This document shows, in pieces, positions 1-6,041 of a DNA stretch of 7,795 bases. Source of the stretch: Calditrichaceae bacterium (GTDB lineage Bacteria > Calditrichota > Calditrichia > Calditrichales > Calditrichaceae); the NCBI GenBank assembly GCA_030592985.1, contig JAUVIB010000133.1, positions 1 to 7,795 on the forward strand, read 5' to 3'. Both the position numbers and the translations under genes were made by a program. Position 1 is the first letter of the stretch; each line of letters begins with the position of its first letter. The notes under the pieces are model-generated. The model was not told the origin of the DNA and did no database searches. It saw nothing but the letters and a program-made list of their open reading frames with translations.

Positions 1-1406
1 AAAGTTACTTCAACTTGTGGAATGCCTCGTTGTGCCGGTGGTATGCCGTCTAAAATAAATTTACCGAGAGTTCGGTTGGCATTCGCCATTGATCGTTCGC
101 CCTGCAAAACATTGATCTCAACAGAGGTTTGATTGTCGGCGGCTGTAGAAAATATCTCCGTTTTTTTGGATGGTATCGTCGTGTTAGCTTCAATCAACTT
201 AGTGGCAACTCCACCCAGCGTTTCGATTCCTAATGAGAGGGGGATAACATCCAGCAATAAAACATCTTTTACATCACCGGCTAATACACCGCCCTGGATA
301 GCTGCACCAATCGCTACAACTTCATCCGGATTTACGCTTTTATTCGGTTCTTTATTGAAAAAAGATTTAACGATTTCCTGAATTTTCGGAATACGGGTTG
401 ACCCGCCGACTAAAATGACTTCATCAATATCCGAAGCATTTACACCGGCGTCTTTTATGGCCTTTTTGCATGGTTCAATGGTCCTTTGAACAAGGTCATC
501 CACCAACTGTTCAAACTTTGAACGGCTTAAACTTATATTCAAATGTTTTGGTCCCGATTCTGTTGCCGTTATAAATGGTAGATTAATATCAGTTTGCATA
601 GATGAGGATAATTCCATTTTTGCTTTTTCTGCCGCTTCTTTTAATCTCTGCAGAGCCATAGGATCTTTTTTAAGATCAACACCTTCTTCTTTTTTAAATT
701 CACTTGCAAGAAAGTCAATAATGCGCTGATCAAAATCATCACCGCCAAGATGTGTATCCCCATTGGTAGATTTTACCTCAAAAACGCCATCTCCTATTTC
801 AAGGATTGATATATCAAAAGTACCGCCGCCAAGATCAAAAACCGCAATTTTCTCTTCCTTTTTATTATCAAGACCGTATGCTAGAGAGGCGGCTGTAGGC
901 TCATTAATAATCCGACGGACAGTTAAGCCGGCAATCTGTCCGGCATCTTTGGTAGCCTGTCGCTGAGCATCATTAAAGTAAGCAGGAACAGTTATTACTG
1001 CTTCTGTAACTTTCTCGCCCAAATAATCTTCGGCTGTCTGTTTCATTTTTTGAAGAATCATCGCCGATAACTCCGGAGGAGTATATTTTTTTTCTCCAAT
1101 ATCTACTACTACTACATCATTTGCACCTTTTTCGATTTTATAGGGTACTTCCGTCATTTCAGTACCTACTTCATTATAAAAACGGCCCATAAATCGTTTT
1201 ATTGAAAAAATGGTGTTTTGTGGGTTAGTAACCGCCTGACGCTTTGCGGGCGCACCAACTAATCTTTCACCTTTTTTTGTAAATGCCAAAACTGATGGCG
1301 TTGTTCTTGCTCCTTCCGCATTAGGAATAACAACCGACTCTCCGCCTTCCATAACAGCGACAACGGAGTTTGTTGTTCCTAAATCTATTCCAATTATTTT
1401 ACCCAT
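1..1406 (-). CDS. dnaK: Chaperone DnaK (Hsp70), C-terminal part outside window
   Basis: ATP-dependent cytoplasmic Hsp70 chaperone that binds exposed hydrophobic peptides, normally working with DnaJ and GrpE (neither is in view). I translated the minus strand from the ATG at 1404-1406; 468 codons stay open to the window edge with no frameshift. The nucleotide-binding domain shows phosphate loop 1 (IDLGTTNS, residues 7-14), Lys70 in SIKRFMGR, Pro141 in VPAYFNDAQRQATKDAG, Glu169 in IINEPTAA, and phosphate loop 2 DLGGGTFD starting at Asp191. The DVIPLSLGIETLGG stretch opens the substrate-binding beta domain; the visible part stops at IPQVEVT, so the helical lid and C-terminal tail are missing only because the window ends. 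The segment after residue 70 that Gram-positive DnaK lacks is present. A strong AGGAGGA Shine-Dalgarno sequence (1414-1420) lies 7 nt before the ATG and fixes the start. Identity is beyond reasonable doubt. Confidence 0.98.
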   Translation of the reverse strand, partial: MGKIIGIDLGTTNSVVAVMEGGESVVIPNAEGARTTPSVLAFTKKGERLVGAPAKRQAVTNPQNTIFSIKRFMGRFYNEVGTEMTEVPYKIEKGANDVVVVDIGEKKYTPPELSAMILQKMKQTAEDYLGEKVTEAVITVPAYFNDAQRQATKDAGQIAGLTVRRIINEPTAASLAYGLDNKKEEKIAVFDLGGGTFDISILEIGDGVFEVKSTNGDTHLGGDDFDQRIIDFLASEFKKEEGVDLKKDPMALQRLKEAAEKAKMELSSSMQTDINLPFITATESGPKHLNISLSRSKFEQLVDDLVQRTIEPCKKAIKDAGVNASDIDEVILVGGSTRIPKIQEIVKSFFNKEPNKSVNPDEVVAIGAAIQGGVLAGDVKDVLLLDVIPLSLGIETLGGVATKLIEANTTIPSKKTEIFSTAADNQTSVEINVLQGERSMANANRTLGKFILDGIPPAQRGIPQVEVT

Positions 1407-1748
1407 TTCAATTTCCTCCTAAACATTTATTTTTATCTATAATCTTTTTCTTTTTCACTCCATACTCTGCAAACATTATGCCAATACACAATATTTATTT
1501 GAATGATTATTTATCGGTACACTTTAATAGCGGTTTTTGTTATATCGACCTTTCTCAAATTGGGGAAAATATCTATTAACCACAATAAATACAACATATT
1601 ACTTGTACTTAGTTTCCCCTGTAAACAAAATAAAAATAATAGACTTTTTTTATAGTATTTTCAATTATATTAGTGTTATAGAAATTTATTATTCAACTCC
1701 TAATAAAACAATATGTCATCGTGTCAGTTTTAACTGTTTATTTGGCAT
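1407..1748 (-). other. AT-rich intergenic region and probable dnaK leader
   Basis: This gap of about 340 bases between the htrA terminator and dnaK holds no convincing gene. On the minus strand it contains a candidate promoter (1636-1664), a 7-bp inverted repeat GGGGAAA/TTTCCCC (1562-1568 with 1613-1619, about 44 nt apart), and the dnaK ribosome-binding site at its end. If transcription starts near 1629, the leader is about 220 nt. No CIRCE element (TTAGCACTC-N9-GAGTGCTAA) is present, so HrcA control of the usual kind is not supported. Small open frames on the plus strand here have no ribosome-binding site or recognisable protein and are probably chance. Confidence 0.5.
1636..1664 (-). promoter_or_regulatory. 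Candidate sigma-70-type promoter of dnaK
   Basis: Reading the minus strand, TTGAAA (1664-1659) is followed after exactly 17 nt by TATTAT (1641-1636). Each hexamer matches the consensus at five of six positions and the spacing is ideal. It lies downstream of the htrA terminator and about 230 bp before the dnaK ATG, where an independent dnaK promoter would be expected. AT-rich DNA yields such matches by chance, and the organism's promoter consensus is unknown. Confidence 0.4.
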
Positions 1749-1777
1749 AAAAAATGCCGTTCATTGAACGGCATTTT
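1749..1777 (-). terminator. Rho-independent terminator after htrA
   Basis: A perfect 12-bp stem (1751-1762 with 1766-1777, core TGCCGTTC/GAACGGCA) closes a 3-nt loop. Read on the minus strand it runs into six T residues (complement of 1749-1754), the tail of an intrinsic terminator. It begins 33 nt after the htrA stop codon and separates the htrA transcript from dnaK. The stem is flanked by A and T runs on both sides, so it could also act on plus-strand transcripts, although no plus-strand gene precedes it here. Confidence 0.8.
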
Positions 1778-1809
1778 CCACTTCAAAAATTTATCAACCT
1801 TAAAAACAG

Positions 1810-3339
1810 TTATTTTTCTTCTTTCTGGATTTGAATAAAGACTAAACGGTCCATGATACTTCCACGTAGTTTCCTGCGGACCTTCATTTTAATAACATCA
1901 TCAGCTTCATACTCATCTATTTTGTCATAGAATTCCGCAACCGAATTTATTTTATCACCGGCTACTTCATATATAATGTCACCTTGACTTAGCCTTGCTT
2001 CTGCAGCGGCGCTTCTTTTTTCCACATCAATTACAACGACGCCGGCATCTAAATTCAATTCACTTAATTGACGATTATTCAAATCCTTTACCGTCATCCC
2101 TAAATCAGTTACCGCTTTTGATTCTTTAGTTTTTTCGTTTTTTTCACCGGCAGATATTTCTCCATTTCGACCCTGCAATACGGCGTCAATTGTTATATTT
2201 TTACCGTCTCTCCATATTTCCAGTTCAACTTTGTCTCCCGGATTATAGGTGCCTATTTTTGCCTGTAGTTCATTCGGTCTATTGACCTCTTTGCCATTAA
2301 CGCTCAAAATAACATCGCCAGCCTTAATTTCTGCTTTTTTTGCAGCACCATCCTCAATAACACTGGAAATGAAAACACCTTTTGGCTTATCCAAACCAAC
2401 ACCTTTAGCTTTTATTTGGTCCATATCTTCTATATAAACACCAAGATAACCACGTCTTACTTCGCCATATTTCATTAAATCATCCACAACACTTTTAGCA
2501 ATATTTATAGGAACAGCAAATCCATAGCCAACATAATAACTCGTTCCTGAAGCGATTGCCGTATTGATACCAATAACTTCTCCATGAATATTTAGTAAAG
2601 CGCCTCCGCTATTTCCCGGATTAATGGCAGCATCGGTCTGAATAAAATTTTCTATTCCTGAAATATTGTTTTCACTTCGAATAATGTTAACATCTCTTCC
2701 CATAGCGCTCACAATGCCGGCTGTAACCGTTGAAGTAAGATTTAATGGACTGCCTATGGCCAGCACCCATTCACCAATCTGAACAATTTCCGAGTTCCCC
2801 AAAACTGCTACCGGCAGATCTTCCGCTTCGATTTTAATTAAAGCGACCTCAGTGGTCGGGTCCGTACCGATCACTTTTGCCTTATACTCCGATTTATCTA
2901 TCAATTTTACAACAAGTTCATCAACATCATTTACAACATGGTTATTCGTTAAAATATATCCATCTTTACTAATAATAATGCCTGAACCAAGTCCTTCTTG
3001 TGGTGGAAGTTCAGCATCACCTTTAGGCTGTTTAAAGAAATGATAAAAAGGATGGTTTTTGGGGATCTTTACCGCTTTCGTTGTGTATATAGAAACAATT
3101 GACGGACGCACTCGTTTTACAATATCCACAAACATCGTATTGGGATTAAAAGTACCGGCATTAACCGATGTCTGGCTTGCTTCATCTGCAGGATCGGCTT
3201 CTTTATATACCTTGTCCGCAGTAGTGGCAACGCCTTTTGTATCAAGATTAAATCCTGTTGTTAATACAATTCCAAAAATGATACCTATGGTAATTAATCC
3301 CAGAATTACCGAAACTGAATTTCTTTTATAATTTGACAT
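1810..3339 (-). CDS. DegP/HtrA-family serine protease with two PDZ domains
   Basis: Envelope serine protease that degrades or refolds misfolded exported proteins. At 509 residues it has the usual family layout: a short basic N-terminus and a single hydrophobic segment (about 10-30) acting as uncleaved anchor or signal, a trypsin-like domain (about 66-290), PDZ1 (about 296-391) with RRGYLGV at its start, a charged Glu/Lys linker (391-408), and PDZ2 (about 410-506). The catalytic His134 is in TNNHVV and the nucleophile Ser244 in NPGNSGGAL. The position that aligns with DegP Asp135 (30 residues after the His) is Glu164, in DPTTEVALIKI; its codon GAG at 2848-2850 is clear. The ATG at 3337-3339 follows AAAGGAAA at a good distance. 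It has its own terminator, so it is probably monocistronic. Whether it is DegP, DegQ or DegS-like cannot be settled; two PDZ domains argue against DegS. Confidence 0.95.
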   Translation of the reverse strand: MSNYKRNSVSVILGLITIGIIFGIVLTTGFNLDTKGVATTADKVYKEADPADEASQTSVNAGTFNPNTMFVDIVKRVRPSIVSIYTTKAVKIPKNHPFYHFFKQPKGDAELPPQEGLGSGIIISKDGYILTNNHVVNDVDELVVKLIDKSEYKAKVIGTDPTTEVALIKIEAEDLPVAVLGNSEIVQIGEWVLAIGSPLNLTSTVTAGIVSAMGRDVNIIRSENNISGIENFIQTDAAINPGNSGGALLNIHGEVIGINTAIASGTSYYVGYGFAVPINIAKSVVDDLMKYGEVRRGYLGVYIEDMDQIKAKGVGLDKPKGVFISSVIEDGAAKKAEIKAGDVILSVNGKEVNRPNELQAKIGTYNPGDKVELEIWRDGKNITIDAVLQGRNGEISAGEKNEKTKESKAVTDLGMTVKDLNNRQLSELNLDAGVVVIDVEKRSAAAEARLSQGDIIYEVAGDKINSVAEFYDKIDEYEADDVIKMKVRRKLRGSIMDRLVFIQIQKEEK

Positions 3340-3392
3340 TTTAATTTCCTTTCAAGTTAGCCAATTCAATAAATTAGTTTAAGCATAATACG

Positions 3393-3411
3393 AACTTTTT
3401 ATTAAAAAGTT
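3393..3411. repeat. Perfect 19-bp palindrome upstream of htrA
   Basis: AACTTTTTA and TAAAAAGTT form perfect 9-bp arms around one T. The palindrome lies 54 bp upstream of the htrA start codon and at about the predicted start point of the candidate promoter at 3416-3444. It could be an operator half-site pair or a weak hairpin in the leader. Its A/T content makes chance formation possible. Confidence 0.35.
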
Positions 3412-3415
3412 GTTA

Positions 3416-3444
3416 ATTATTTTAACCTGCAATAATCATACCAA
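3416..3444 (-). promoter_or_regulatory. Weak candidate promoter of htrA
   Basis: On the minus strand TTGGTA (3444-3439) and AATAAT (3421-3416) are 17 nt apart, matching the sigma-70 consensus at four and five of six positions. It would give a leader of about 70 nt. Given the AT-rich setting this is only a plausible location. Confidence 0.22.
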
Positions 3445-3514
3445 TAGAATAAGTTCATTAAATATAGTATTTTGGTAACTATAAAGTCAAACGGTAAAAA
3501 TATTATTGCCATGA

Positions 3515-3539
3515 TGTCATAGTATTTGCCTATATGACA
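3515..3539. promoter_or_regulatory. Dyad TGTCATA-N11-TATGACA, possible operator
   Basis: Two perfect 7-bp inverted half-sites (3515-3521 and 3533-3539) are separated by 11 bp. The centre-to-centre distance is 18 bp, somewhat under two helical turns. The site lies in the divergent region between htrA and the nuclease-kinase operon and covers the -35 element of the best plus-strand promoter candidate. It contains G and C in each arm, so it is less likely to be an AT-bias artefact than the neighbouring palindrome. No regulator is encoded in view. Confidence 0.35.
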
Positions 3540-3555
3540 GCAATTCTTGTAAAAT
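3526..3555 (+). promoter_or_regulatory. Candidate promoter of the nuclease-kinase-ykgJ operon
   Basis: TTGCCT (3526-3531) and TAAAAT (3550-3555) are 18 nt apart, matching the sigma-70 consensus at four and five of six positions. A start near 3562 would leave a leader of about 69 nt before the first gene. The -35 lies inside the dyad at 3515-3539, so a protein bound there would be expected to affect transcription. Other AT-rich matches exist closer to the gene. Confidence 0.28.
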
Positions 3556-3630
3556 AGGGGTGATAGATTAATTTTATTAAAATTTGATAATTTTTTGTAT
3601 ATTATGCAGGAATTAAACTGATGAAGAAAA

Positions 3631-4131
3631 ATGAAAAAAAAATTACTTGTTGACGGCTACAATTTGGCTCATAAACATCCTGAAATATCACTTTGGTTAA
3701 AAAAAGGTGATACTGAAAAAACAATCCAATTGCTTATTAGTTGGCTTCAATCAGGACCAGGTAGAAAACATTCTAAGATTATTCTGGTATTCGACGGTAA
3801 AAGGGGAAATTTTAATCGGCAACACTATTCATCAAATATTAAATTAATTTTTTCAAAAAAACCGCAAACGGCGGATGATATCATCCGTGATTTTATCCGT
3901 AATGCAGAAAACCCTTCGGACTGGACGGTGGTCAGTTCGGATAATGAAATCATCTACACTTCGCAAGATCATGGAGCACATACGATTAAATCTGAAACAT
4001 TCTTAGATCAATATTCAAGGAATCCTAAATCGAAAAATAAAAGGCCAAATAACAGTACTGAAAAATATAATCCGGAAAACATTGATGTTGATTACTGGCT
4101 TAAGCAATTTGGAGATGATAAAGAATTATGA
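3631..4131 (+). CDS. NYN-domain protein, YacP/Rae1-like putative ribonuclease
   Basis: Probable small cytoplasmic endoribonuclease with a PIN-like NYN fold; the Bacillus relative YacP (Rae1) cuts mRNA on the ribosome. The 166-residue protein shows the acidic metal-site residues expected of the family: Asp8 in LLVDGYNLA, Asp55 in VFDGKRG, Asp82-Asp83 in TADDIIRDF, and Asp104 in VSSDNEI. The nuclease domain ends near residue 128, followed by a basic, Asn-rich linker (about 130-145) and a separate C-terminal motif VDYWLKQFG (153-161). The ATG at 3631 is the first in frame, since a TGA at 3619-3621 blocks extension; its ribosome-binding site is poor (GAAGAAA directly before it), suggesting modest translation. 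It leads an operon and its stop overlaps the kinase start as ATGA. Substrate and activity are inferred from the fold only. Confidence 0.85.
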   Translation: MKKKLLVDGYNLAHKHPEISLWLKKGDTEKTIQLLISWLQSGPGRKHSKIILVFDGKRGNFNRQHYSSNIKLIFSKKPQTADDIIRDFIRNAENPSDWTVVSSDNEIIYTSQDHGAHTIKSETFLDQYSRNPKSKNKRPNNSTEKYNPENIDVDYWLKQFGDDKEL

Positions 4132-5453
4132 GTTTTCATATTCGCAATAAACATGGACAGTTTATATTTTCTTTTTGGCTTAGCTTTGCGGTTCTTTTGA
4201 TCCTTAACCTATTCATTTGGTTGTATCTGATACAAATAAGAGATCAATTTATAGAGGAATTAAAATCTAAATTACTCAATACAAACACTCTAATCAGCCG
4301 AATAATTGACGAAGACAAAATTAACAATATTATTCCACAAGAACATACCTCCATTGAATATCTCTATTATCAACAAATTATAGAAGAGATTCGCGTTCAG
4401 AGTAACCTGCAAACAATCCAAATATTATCCTCTATTGGGGAATTGTTGGTTTCTGCACCCGAATCAAAAACCAGTGCAGCTTCTACCACGGCTCTTTTTA
4501 AAGACACAGCAAAAGGAGTACCCCGGGTTTCAGAAATAGAATCTTACGCTTCCCAAAAGTTTATGAGCGCTTATATGCCATTAATCGATATTAACGGCTT
4601 TGTATCAGCAATTATTGTTATTGAGGCAAAAGCTGAGTTTTTTGATGTTTTAGATAATCTTAAAACCCGCATACTTCTATTGACGGCTATTAATTTAATT
4701 GCCATCTTGCTAATCGCTTTCTTTCTCTCCCGTATGGTAAAAAGAAGCATTCAATACCAAACAGAATTAAAAGAGCGCCATCATTTGGCACAAATCGGGA
4801 CAATGGCAGCTACGGTGGCCCATGAACTGCGTAACCCATTAGCAATTATTGAAGCGACCAATGACATTATCAAAAAGAAATATGCTCACAATAAGGATGA
4901 GTTGTTTACATATATTTCTGATGAGGTAAAACGGTTAGACATTTTAATTGACGATTTTTTGAAATTGACAAAAACCCCTAAGTTATATATCGAAAAGATT
5001 ATAGTGGATAGATTTTTAGATAAAGTGCGCCTTTCACTGACTGTGGAGGATATTAATATCTTAGTTATTGAACCATTAACAATTAAAGATTTCTATTCTG
5101 ATAAAAACATCCTTGAACAAGTCATTTTAAATATCATAAAAAATTCTTTTCAATCTTTTAAAGAGAATAATGACGCCAATAATAAAGTCACTATTTCCAT
5201 AAAAGAGAAAAGCAACCAACTAAACATTTCCATAGCTGATACAGGCTGTGGGATTTCAGAAGAAAATTTAAAAAAGATTTTTAATCCATTTTTTTCAACA
5301 AAAGAACAAGGAACCGGACTGGGACTATCGGTAAGTAAACGCCTGATTGAATTATTGGGAGGCCGGATAAATATTACTTCAAAGGAAGGTCAGGGCACCG
5401 AGGTTTTAATCCAATTACCAATACGTCATAAGGATTACGAATATGCAGTATAA
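4128..5453 (+). CDS. Membrane sensor histidine kinase
   Basis: Inner-membrane two-component sensor kinase that autophosphorylates on His and passes the phosphate to a response regulator not encoded here. The 441 residues run: first membrane helix about 13-36, an extracytoplasmic sensor of about 145 residues (37-181; possibly Cache/PAS-like, with PLIDINGFVSAIIVIEAKA before the second helix), second membrane helix about 182-203, and no obvious HAMP domain. The dimerisation domain has phospho-acceptor His232 in VAHELRNPLA. The ATPase domain has the N box (LNIIKNSFQSF, Asn335 and Asn339), G1 box DTGCG (371-375), F box (FNPFFS, about 386-391) and G2 box GTGLGLS (395-401). All catalytic motifs are intact. 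The H-box wording and the N box resemble NtrB/ZraS-type kinases, which often pair with NtrC-family regulators; that partner type is inference. Start ATGA overlaps the upstream gene by 4 bp. Confidence 0.95.
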   Translation: MSFHIRNKHGQFIFSFWLSFAVLLILNLFIWLYLIQIRDQFIEELKSKLLNTNTLISRIIDEDKINNIIPQEHTSIEYLYYQQIIEEIRVQSNLQTIQILSSIGELLVSAPESKTSAASTTALFKDTAKGVPRVSEIESYASQKFMSAYMPLIDINGFVSAIIVIEAKAEFFDVLDNLKTRILLLTAINLIAILLIAFFLSRMVKRSIQYQTELKERHHLAQIGTMAATVAHELRNPLAIIEATNDIIKKKYAHNKDELFTYISDEVKRLDILIDDFLKLTKTPKLYIEKIIVDRFLDKVRLSLTVEDINILVIEPLTIKDFYSDKNILEQVILNIIKNSFQSFKENNDANNKVTISIKEKSNQLNISIADTGCGISEENLKKIFNPFFSTKEQGTGLGLSVSKRLIELLGGRINITSKEGQGTEVLIQLPIRHKDYEYAV

Positions 5454-5823
5454 ATTTGAGTGTGTTTCAGGCTGCTCAAATTGCTGCCAGGTGAATGACG
5501 GATTTGTTTTCCTTAGCGAAGATGAGGCGGAAAAGATTGCAAAATATTTAGAAACCGGTATAGCGGAATTATACAAATGGTTCATAAAACAAATCGACAA
5601 TAGACTCTGCCTGGTTGACGGTGAAAGTGAACACTGTATTTTTATTGAAGATAATCGTTGTTTGATCTATCCTGTCCGGCCTCAGCAATGCAGAGATTAT
5701 CCCTTTTGGCCAGAAATAATTTCGTCTCCTGAGAGGTGGGATAGAGAAAAGATAATCTGCCCCGGAATAGGAGCGGGGAAAGAATATAGAAAAGAAGATA
5801 TTAATAATACCATCACTAAATAA
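5443..5823 (+). CDS. YkgJ-family cysteine-cluster (Zn/Fe-binding) protein
   Basis: Small soluble protein of 126 residues that matches the YkgJ/UPF0153 family, whose conserved cysteines are thought to bind zinc or an iron centre; the biochemical role is unknown for most members. Visible motifs are FECVSGCSNCC (Cys7, Cys11, Cys14, Cys15), then Cys65, Cys73 and Cys83 in the signature CLIYPVRPQQCRDYPFW (73-89), and Cys106 in ICPGIG. Cys56 is an extra cysteine. No signal peptide or membrane helix is seen, so it is cytoplasmic. The ATG lies inside the 3' end of the kinase gene (11-bp overlap) and is preceded by AAGGA (5430-5434) at an 8-nt distance, which supports both this start and translational coupling. 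It is the last gene of the operon. Confidence 0.88.
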   Translation: MQYKFECVSGCSNCCQVNDGFVFLSEDEAEKIAKYLETGIAELYKWFIKQIDNRLCLVDGESEHCIFIEDNRCLIYPVRPQQCRDYPFWPEIISSPERWDREKIICPGIGAGKEYRKEDINNTITK

Positions 5824-5937
5824 GTTTTTCAATAAATATCACTTCTACTATACCGGATAATGTCAATTTTATTTTATAAATAGGCAAAATATTTTTGAAA
5901 TTGTATTAACATTAAAATGCATGGATCATATAATTTA

Positions 5938-6004
5938 TAATAAACATTCGGGTTTATTACATCGAGGCTTGACTCGATATCAATATTTTGCTTCCAGTGT
6001 TGAT
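5938..6004 (+). repeat. Cluster of inverted repeats in convergent intergenic region
   Basis: The 218-bp gap between ykgJ and the convergent dehydrogenase gene contains three inverted repeats in a row before a terminator: TAATAAAC/GTTTATTA (5938-5945 with 5952-5959), ATCGAG/CTCGAT (5961-5966 with 5973-5978), and TATCAA/TTGATA (5978-5983 with 6000-6005). In addition CGAGG at 5963-5967 can pair with CCTCG at 6006-6010, which is also the left arm of the terminator. The first part of the gap (5824-5937) is plain AT-rich sequence. This may be a structured 3' UTR or the end of a small RNA; no known RNA family was recognised. Confidence 0.4.
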
Positions 6005-6029
6005 ACCTCGGAGCTCGAACGAGGTTTTT
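6005..6029 (+). terminator. Rho-independent terminator of the kinase operon
   Basis: ACCTCG (6005-6010) and CGAGGT (6020-6025) form a 6-bp stem with a 9-nt loop, followed on the plus strand by a five-T run (6025-6029). Orientation and location, about 180 bp after the ykgJ stop, fit termination of the plus-strand operon. On the minus strand the stem is not followed by a T run, so it is not an obvious terminator for the opposing dehydrogenase gene. Confidence 0.6.
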
Positions 6030-6041
6030 CATTCCTAAAAT

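Noticed and set aside
133..966. Plus-strand open frames of 82 and 67 codons (133-381, 763-966)
   Set aside because: They lie antisense to the unmistakable dnaK gene, have no recognisable protein features, and are shadows of its reading frame.
1116..1127. Short GTA triplet run in dnaK coding for four Val
   Set aside because: It is four codons of a variable dnaK segment and not a meaningful repeat.
1562..1575. CCCCAATTT on the minus strand as a heat-shock sigma-32-type -10 element for dnaK
   Set aside because: No CTTGAAA-like -35 lies at the right distance upstream; only ATTGTGG is there, so the match is too weak.
1370..1767. Two overlapping small plus-strand frames (69 and 76 codons) in the dnaK-htrA gap
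   Set aside because: They are rich in Phe, Tyr, Ile and Asn as expected from AT-rich noncoding DNA, lack Shine-Dalgarno sites, overlap each other, and one runs into dnaK while the other crosses the terminator.
3059..3331. 90-codon plus-strand frame opposite the htrA N-terminus, and similar ones at 2249-2437 and 2852-3043
   Set aside because: All are antisense to well-supported htrA codons and resemble no known family.
5415..5832. Minus-strand frames of 61 and 87 codons opposite ykgJ
   Set aside because: The plus-strand frame has the complete cysteine signature and a good ribosome-binding site; the minus frames are shadows.
5824..6041. Possible tRNA or known ncRNA gene among the hairpins
   Set aside because: No cloverleaf, no T-loop GTTCRANYC motif and no CCA end; the hairpins do not match any RNA family I recognise.
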